Assembly (NCBI RefSeq): GCF_002855495.1
Contig: NZ_PKRO01000003.1
Location: forward strand, 123,428 to 187,427
Length of the DNA: 64,000 bases
Reading direction: 5' to 3'
From: Porphyrobacter sp. TH134
GTDB lineage: Bacteria > Pseudomonadota > Alphaproteobacteria > Sphingomonadales > Sphingomonadaceae
Below are positions 59,655 to 64,000 of this stretch, in pieces (position 1 is the first letter of the stretch; each line of letters begins with the position of its first letter). The position numbers and the translations under genes are program-made. The notes under the pieces are model-generated. The model saw only the letters and a list, made by a program, of their open reading frames with translations, made no database searches and was not told where the DNA came from.

Positions 59655-59674
59655 TCCTCCCCATCTGGGGAGGA
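59655..59674. terminator. Hairpin between the convergent PEPC-like and LacI genes
   Basis: TCCTCCCC and GGGGAGGA form a perfect 8-bp stem with a 4-nt loop and fill exactly the gap between the two stop codons. There is no T-run on either side. The arms resemble the first half of the repeat at 63834-63881, so this may be a member of the same intergenic repeat family acting as a 3' end barrier. Confidence 0.5.
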
Positions 59675-60706
59675 CTACTTCGCCGTGCTCCCGCGCGCGA
59701 TCAGGCTCACCGGCACGCGGCGGCGCGCGGCCACGCCCTCGTCCAGCACGGCTTCGACCAGCGCTGCGCCAGCCTCGGCCGGGTCAGGGGCGATCGTGGT
59801 CAGCGGCGGGCGGCTGAACCGGCCCGCGACCAGATCGTCGAACCCCATCACGCCGACTTGGCTTGGGACCGCGATATCGGCGGCCGCAAACGCTTCCAGC
59901 GCGCCCAGCGCCATTGCATCGCAAGCGGCAAACACCGCGTCGATATCCCCCTGTTCGATCGGGCCCCGCTCGATCAGGCGGCGTGCCGCGCGGCGGCCTT
60001 CTTCCTCGCGGGTGGGGGCGTTGACGGTCGGGGCCAGGCACGGTTCCAGCCCGGCGGCGCGCATCGCCTCGGCATAGCCTTCGTAGCGTTCGGTAAACTG
60101 CACCTGCGGCGTGTTGAGCGCACCGAGGAAGCACGGACGGCGGTATCCGGCGGCCAGCAGGTGTTCGACCGCCAGCTTGCCGGCGGCGCGGTTGTCCGAC
60201 CGCACCCAGTCCAGCTCGTCAAAGGGCGATCCCCAATAGGCGACCTTGCGCCCTTCGCTCTCAAGCCCGCGAAAATGCTCCCATGCCGCAGCGTTGGTGG
60301 TGGTGCCGATCACCACCAAGCCATCGGCGCGGCCCTGTTCCTGATAATGACCGAAAAAATCCGCCTCGCGCGCCTGAAAGCTGACGAGCGTTTCAAACCC
60401 GCGTTCCGATGCGGCGACGCACACAGAGCCGAGCAGTGCGTAGGCGAAGGGGTTGATGCTGGAAGCGCTGTCGCCCTCGCGGCAAATCACCACCACAGCC
60501 AGCGTGCCGGTGGAACCGCGCCTGAGCCGCGCCGCGCGTTCATCGACAAAGTATCCCAGCGCCTCGGCCGCTTCGATCACCTTGCGCCGGGTTGCCTCGG
60601 CAATCGCAGGAGAACCGGACAACGCACGGCTGACGGTCGGCTGGCTGACGCCTGCCCGTTCCGCCACATCAAAGGATGTTGGCCGTCTGCGTGATCCCCC
60701 GTTCAT
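59675..60706 (-). CDS. LacI-family transcriptional regulator
   Basis: A 343-residue repressor. The N-terminal HTH is SFDVAERAGVSQPTVSRALSG (about 11-31), followed by the hinge IAEATRRKVIEAAEALGYFVDERAARLRRG, and a periplasmic-binding-protein-like effector domain (GTLAVVVICREG ... ERYEGYAEAMRAAGL ... AVFAACDAMALGALEAFAAADIAVPSQVGVMGFDDL). It is convergent with the glk-PEPC pair and divergent from the sugar permease, whose promoter region contains an AACGTT-centred palindrome of the LacI type. The likely effector is a sugar or phosphosugar; which one is unknown. Confidence 0.92.
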   Translation of the reverse strand: MNGGSRRRPTSFDVAERAGVSQPTVSRALSGSPAIAEATRRKVIEAAEALGYFVDERAARLRRGSTGTLAVVVICREGDSASSINPFAYALLGSVCVAASERGFETLVSFQAREADFFGHYQEQGRADGLVVIGTTTNAAAWEHFRGLESEGRKVAYWGSPFDELDWVRSDNRAAGKLAVEHLLAAGYRRPCFLGALNTPQVQFTERYEGYAEAMRAAGLEPCLAPTVNAPTREEEGRRAARRLIERGPIEQGDIDAVFAACDAMALGALEAFAAADIAVPSQVGVMGFDDLVAGRFSRPPLTTIAPDPAEAGAALVEAVLDEGVAARRRVPVSLIARGSTAK

Positions 60707-60815
60707 GGTGACTGTCTCTACGGCCTGTTCATAGCACCGCGCAAGGCGCACCTGCATTGCTATTCGCACTGGATTTGTGGGCTGAGGTCTTGCACATCAG
60801 AGGCGGCGCGCGGAT

Positions 60816-60829
60816 TGTGAACGTTAGCA
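60816..60829. promoter_or_regulatory. Candidate LacI-family operator before the sugar permease
   Basis: TGTGAACGTTAGCA has the form TGnnAACGTTnnCA, a palindrome with a central CG as in many LacI-family operators; 10 of 14 positions are symmetrical. It is 31 bp upstream of the permease ATG and 110 bp from the regulator start, so it could repress both. Confidence 0.45.
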
Positions 60830-60860
60830 GAAATATCGCGCAGCTTGGGAGAGAGCGACA

Positions 60861-62312
60861 ATGGCGATGGGAGCGGGCCTAGGGGCACCGGGGACGGGCG
60901 CGGCAACAGCCGTGGGAGATGGGCCGGGTGATGATCGCCAGGTCAACGCGCCGGGGCTGAATTATTTCGTCTTTGCGCTGTTCTTCATCTTTGGCGGCAT
61001 CACCAGCCTCAACGATGTGATCCTGCCCAAGCTGCAAGAGCTTTTCACGCTCAGCTACACCGAAGCGATGCTGGTGCAGTTCTGCTTTTTCACCGCCTAT
61101 CTGCTGATCGGTATCCCGGGCGCGGAACTGGTCAAGCGCGTGGGTTACATGCGCGGCGCGGTGGTCGGGTTGCTGACCATGATGTGCGGGTGCCTGCTGT
61201 TCATTCCCGCCAGCCAGACCGCGACCTATGGCCTGTTCCTTGCCGCGCTGTTTATCCTCGCCAGCGGCGTTGTGGTGGTGCAGGTCGTCACCAATCCGCT
61301 CATCAGCCTGCTCGGCCCGCAAAAGACCGTGCATAGCCGCCTGACCTTCGCGCAGGCGTTCAACAGCCTTGGCACCACGATTTTCCCGCGCGTGGGCTCG
61401 GGCCTCATTCTCGGCGGGCTCGCCGGGGTTTCAGCCAAAGAACTGAGCGGCGCCGAGCTCGACGCCTACCGCACGGCGGAAAGCGCCGCGATTGTTTCGA
61501 CCTATATCGGCCTTGCCGTGGCATTAGCGGTGATTGCTGCAGTGGTGTGGGTCTATCGCAACAAGCTGCCGCATGATGCCGCAGCGGCGCGCGATGCGGC
61601 GTTGACCACACCGGCCCGCTATCTTGCAGGCTTGGCGCCGATCATCATCGGCGGCTGGATGGTGATTCAGGGCAACGAACTGCCCGGTATTGCGCTGCTG
61701 ATGGCTGGCCCGGCGATCTGGCTGTGGGGCAACCCGCTGCTGACGCGCACGCGGTTCAGTTACGGCGCGCTTTGCATTTTCCTGTATGTCGGCGCGGAGG
61801 TTGCGATTGGATCGCTGATCGTCGGCTATCTGATGCAGGAAACCGTAATGGGCCTGACCGAGCGGGCTGCGGGCGATCTGATCTTCATCTACTGGTTCGG
61901 CGCGCTCGTCGGGCGGATCATCGGATCGTTGGTGCTGCGCTTTGTCAGTCCCGGCTTGGTGCTGACCGGCGTTGCGGCGGGCGCGATTGCGCTGGTGCTG
62001 ATCTCCACCAACACCGCCGGCACGACCGCCGGTTACAGCCTGCTGGCCGTGGGCCTGATGAATTCGATCATGTTCCCGACCATCTTCAGCCTCGCCTGCG
62101 AGAAGCTGGGGGCCAAGGCGGCCGACGGATCGGGGATCATCAACATCGCGATCTTCGGCGGCGCGGTGATCCCGCTGCTGACCGGCATTCTGGCCGATGC
62201 CAGCGGCAGCCTTGGCACAGCGTTGATCCTGCCGATCGCCTGCTACGCGATCATCGCAGGCTTCGGCTTCTACGCCCGGCGGCCGGCCGTGGATGCCAGC
62301 GCATTTGAATAA
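60861..62312 (+). CDS. Sugar MFS transporter (FucP/GluP-like)
   Basis: A 483-residue permease with twelve hydrophobic helices. The FGHS-family features are FFIFGGITSLNDVILPKLQELFTLSYTEAMLVQFCFFTAYLLIGIPGAELVKRVGYMRG at the N-terminus and VQVVTNPLISLLGPQKTVHSRLTFAQAFNSLGTTIFP, with GLMNSIMFPTIFSLACEKLG in the C half. Members import glucose, galactose or fucose with protons. The N-terminal 30 residues are Gly/Ala-rich and cytoplasmic. It is divergent from the LacI gene and upstream of zwf, so glucose is the most likely substrate, by context. The stop codon is part of the 15-mer shared with the glk region. Confidence 0.9.
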   Translation: MAMGAGLGAPGTGAATAVGDGPGDDRQVNAPGLNYFVFALFFIFGGITSLNDVILPKLQELFTLSYTEAMLVQFCFFTAYLLIGIPGAELVKRVGYMRGAVVGLLTMMCGCLLFIPASQTATYGLFLAALFILASGVVVVQVVTNPLISLLGPQKTVHSRLTFAQAFNSLGTTIFPRVGSGLILGGLAGVSAKELSGAELDAYRTAESAAIVSTYIGLAVALAVIAAVVWVYRNKLPHDAAAARDAALTTPARYLAGLAPIIIGGWMVIQGNELPGIALLMAGPAIWLWGNPLLTRTRFSYGALCIFLYVGAEVAIGSLIVGYLMQETVMGLTERAAGDLIFIYWFGALVGRIIGSLVLRFVSPGLVLTGVAAGAIALVLISTNTAGTTAGYSLLAVGLMNSIMFPTIFSLACEKLGAKAADGSGIINIAIFGGAVIPLLTGILADASGSLGTALILPIACYAIIAGFGFYARRPAVDASAFE

Positions 62313-62319
62313 GTATGCG
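62305..62319. promoter_or_regulatory. Shared 15-mer upstream of zwf (second copy)
   Basis: TTGAATAAGTATGCG is identical to 55793-55807 upstream of glk. Here it includes the end of the permease gene (its GAA TAA) and lies about 65-80 bp before the zwf ATG. It may be a promoter element or operator common to the glucose-catabolism genes. Confidence 0.4.
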
Positions 62320-62340
62320 CCCACTGGCGATTAATCCCCC

Positions 62341-62361
62341 GTGCGCCTAGTTAAGGCGCAC
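62341..62361. promoter_or_regulatory. Hairpin in the zwf leader
   Basis: Perfect inverted repeat GTGCGCC-N7-GGCGCAC about 20 bp before the zwf start codon and just before its RBS (GAGGGAAAGGG). It could be the remains of a terminator for the permease gene (no T-run), an operator, or a leader structure that modulates translation. Confidence 0.4.
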
Positions 62362-62382
62362 GAGGGAAAGGGCCTTTTGCGC

Positions 62383-63822
62383 ATGAGCTTTACCGCTGAC
62401 CGCCTGCTGCTGTTCGGAGCCACCGGCGATCTTGCCCAGCGGATGCTGCTGCCCAGCCTGTTCGCGCTGGATGCTGACGGGCTGCTTGCCCCCGATCTCA
62501 AGATCATCGGCACCGCGCGCAGCAGCATGTCGGACGCCGAATACCGCAACTTTGCCCGCGCCGCGCTGGAGAAATATCTCCCCGCAGAGCGCCGCGGGCG
62601 GATGGCGGGGTTCCTCAACCGCCTCGCCTACCAGCCGCTCGATGCGACGACGCTGGAAGGCTATGATGATCTGGCCAAGAAGGTTGGCAAACCGGCGCGC
62701 GGCCTTGCGATCTTTCTTTCGACCGCGCCAAGCCTGTTCGGCCCCACGATCAAGGGTCTGCAATCGGCGGGGCTGACGGGCGAGAATGTGCGGATGTGCC
62801 TTGAAAAGCCATTGGGCACGGACCTTGCCACCAGCCGCGAAATCAATGACGCGGTGGCGGGCGCCTTCCCCGAAAGCCGGATTTTCCGCATCGACCACTA
62901 TCTCGGCAAGGAGACGGTGCAGAACCTGCTGGCGCTGCGCTTTGCCAATATCATGTTCGAGCCGCTGTGGAACGCGGCACACATTGATCACGTGCAGATC
63001 ACGGTCGCTGAGACCGTGGGCCTCGAAGGCCGCGTGGCCTTTTACGATGATGCCGGGGCGATCCGCGACATGGTGCAGAACCATATGCTCCAGCTGCTCG
63101 CGCTGGTCGCAATGGAGCCGCCTGCGCACTTCGATGCGGCCGCCGTGCGCGACGAAAAGGTCAAGGTGCTGCGCGCCTTGCGCCCCGTCTCGGCGGGCGA
63201 GACCGTGACCGGCCAATATCGCGCAGGCGCGATTCAGGGGCAGGCTGTGCCGGGCTATGACGAGGAGCTGGGCAAGGACAGCGACACCGAAACCTTCGTC
63301 GCGATCAAGGGCCATGTCGATAACTGGCGGTGGAAGGGCGTGCCCTTCTACCTGCGCACCGGCAAACGCATGCCCAAGCGCGTCACTGAAATCGTGATCC
63401 AGTTCCGCTGCGTGCCGCACAGCATTTTCGCCGGAAAGGGCGCGACGATGCAGCCCAACCGCCTCGTCATCGGCATCCAGCCCGAAGAAAACATCACCCT
63501 TTCGCTGATGGCCAAGGTGCCGGGATTGGACCGCGAGGGCATTCGCCTGCGTTCGGTCCCGCTCAACATCGCCATGCCCGACGCTTTCAGCGGCGCGGTG
63601 CGGCGGATTGCCTATGAACGCCTGCTGCTCGATCTGGTTGAGGGCGATCAGACGCTGTTCGTGCGCCGCGACGAGGTGGAAGCGCAGTGGGAATGGGTCG
63701 ATGCCATCCGCAGCCGATGGGAAGCGGACGGCCTCACCCCCAAAACCTATACCGCCGGCAGCTGGGGCCCCTCTGCGGCCATCGCGCTGGCGGAACGCGA
63801 CGGAGTGACGTGGCATGAGTAA
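62383..63822 (+). CDS. zwf: Glucose-6-phosphate 1-dehydrogenase
   Basis: A 479-residue enzyme with the NADP-binding [17 protein letters not shown] (residues 11-27), the active-site [13 protein letters not shown] (169-181, His172/Lys176 region), EKPLGTD (141-147) and the [14 protein letters not shown] block. It makes 6-phosphogluconolactone for the Entner-Doudoroff and pentose phosphate routes. The start ATG at 62383 has GAGGGAAAGGG upstream; an in-frame GTG at 62341 lies inside the leader hairpin and is not used. In sphingomonads pgl/edd/glk often follow; here an intergenic repeat and the window end follow. Confidence 0.96.
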   Translation: MSFTADRLLLFGATGDLAQRMLLPSLFALDADGLLAPDLKIIGTARSSMSDAEYRNFARAALEKYLPAERRGRMAGFLNRLAYQPLDATTLEGYDDLAKKVGKPARGLAIFLSTAPSLFGPTIKGLQSAGLTGENVRMCLEKPLGTDLATSREINDAVAGAFPESRIFRIDHYLGKETVQNLLALRFANIMFEPLWNAAHIDHVQITVAETVGLEGRVAFYDDAGAIRDMVQNHMLQLLALVAMEPPAHFDAAAVRDEKVKVLRALRPVSAGETVTGQYRAGAIQGQAVPGYDEELGKDSDTETFVAIKGHVDNWRWKGVPFYLRTGKRMPKRVTEIVIQFRCVPHSIFAGKGATMQPNRLVIGIQPEENITLSLMAKVPGLDREGIRLRSVPLNIAMPDAFSGAVRRIAYERLLLDLVEGDQTLFVRRDEVEAQWEWVDAIRSRWEADGLTPKTYTAGSWGPSAAIALAERDGVTWHE

Positions 63823-63833
63823 GCGCAGCACAA

Positions 63834-63881
63834 TCCTCCCCGAAACGGGGAGGGGGACCATCCGTAAGGATGGTGGAGGGG
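63834..63881. repeat. Sphingomonad-type REP element with two hairpins
   Basis: CCTCCCC-GAAA-CGGGGAGG is followed by CCATCC-GTAA-GGATGG and then TGGAGGGG. Elements of this form (CCTCCCC...GGGGAGGGGGACC....GGTGGAGGGG) are abundant between genes of sphingomonads. It begins 12 bp after the zwf stop and could stabilise or terminate the transcript. Confidence 0.7.
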
Positions 63882-63894
63882 CGAGCGGCGTGGG

Positions 63895-64000
63895 GCCCCC
63901 CCCCCCCCCCCCCCCGGGGGGGGGCCCCCCCCCCCGCCGGGGGGGGGGGGGGGGGGCCCCCCCCCCCCCCCCGGGCAGCCGCGCGGGGTGGGGGGCAGGA
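63895..64000. other. Homopolymer C/G tract at the window end, probable sequence artefact
   Basis: About 80 bases consist almost only of runs of C and G (up to 14 or more in a row), unlike any other part of the window, and they follow directly on a hairpin repeat. I read no gene in it. It looks like low-quality contig-end sequence. Confidence 0.7.

Noticed and set aside
63816..63900. A start codon overlapping the zwf stop (ATGAGTAA) as the start of a next gene
   Set aside because: The frame runs straight into the REP hairpins and then the C/G tract, with no sequence resembling pgl or edd.

Overview
The window is high-GC DNA from an alphaproteobacterium, most likely of the Sphingomonadales (Erythrobacter/Porphyrobacter-like). 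The reasons are the gene families present (Tad-type CpaABCDE-TadBC, very large TonB-dependent receptors, S46 and M16 peptidases, a DcaP-like porin, a FixK/FNR-controlled ccoNOQP-GHIS set, an Entner-Doudoroff type glk/zwf region) and short intergenic repeats of the kind common in sphingomonads. I see no phage, transposase, CRISPR array, rRNA or tRNA. It reads as ordinary core chromosome with dense operons. The last ~105 bases are homopolymer C/G and look like a sequence or assembly artefact.

Layout. 1-1748 (minus): alpha/beta hydrolase and FAD oxidoreductase, translationally coupled. 1878-9305 (plus): pilus genes cpaA-cpaB-cpaC-cpaD-cpaE-tadB-tadC, without the cpaF ATPase gene normally found between cpaE and tadB. 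9388-12910 (minus): lipid catabolism genes (thiolase, short-chain dehydrogenase, enoyl-CoA hydratase, MarR regulator). 13254-21812: two ~1000-residue TonB-dependent receptors flanking a TPR/2OG-Fe(II)-oxygenase protein and a small exported Cys protein. 22393-24969: clpB behind a good RpoH promoter. 25186-31280: penicillin-acylase-type Ntn hydrolase, M16 peptidase and two small proteins.

31419-40701 appears to be an acetate/carboxylate module: an MHS-family transporter, an SLC5-STAC-PAS-hybrid histidine kinase resembling CrbS/MxtR, its NarL-type regulator (CrbR/ErdR-like), acetyl-CoA synthetase and a DcaP-like porin. A near-identical 14-mer lies upstream of the transporter and in the acs/porin divergent region, and is a candidate operator for the regulator. 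A perfect 16-bp parS site, inside a 26-bp palindrome, follows the porin and suggests that this locus lies in the origin-proximal part of the chromosome.

40835-51852 is a microaerobic module. ompW and an fnr/fixK-type regulator share a perfect FNR box. The same kind of box precedes ccoNOQP-ccoGHIS (plus an unknown small CHxxxCHxxxC protein) and hemN. 51871-55776 holds a low-complexity lipoprotein, a DUF1826 gene with a Zur-like box, and an S46 peptidase. 55876-63822 is sugar entry and early catabolism: glucokinase, a divergent PEP-carboxylase-like protein, a LacI regulator, a FucP/GluP-type sugar permease and glucose-6-phosphate dehydrogenase. The glk and zwf upstream regions share an identical AT-rich 15-mer next to hairpins.

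Functions are assigned from protein motifs read by eye. No database search was possible, so family names are well supported but substrates mostly are not.
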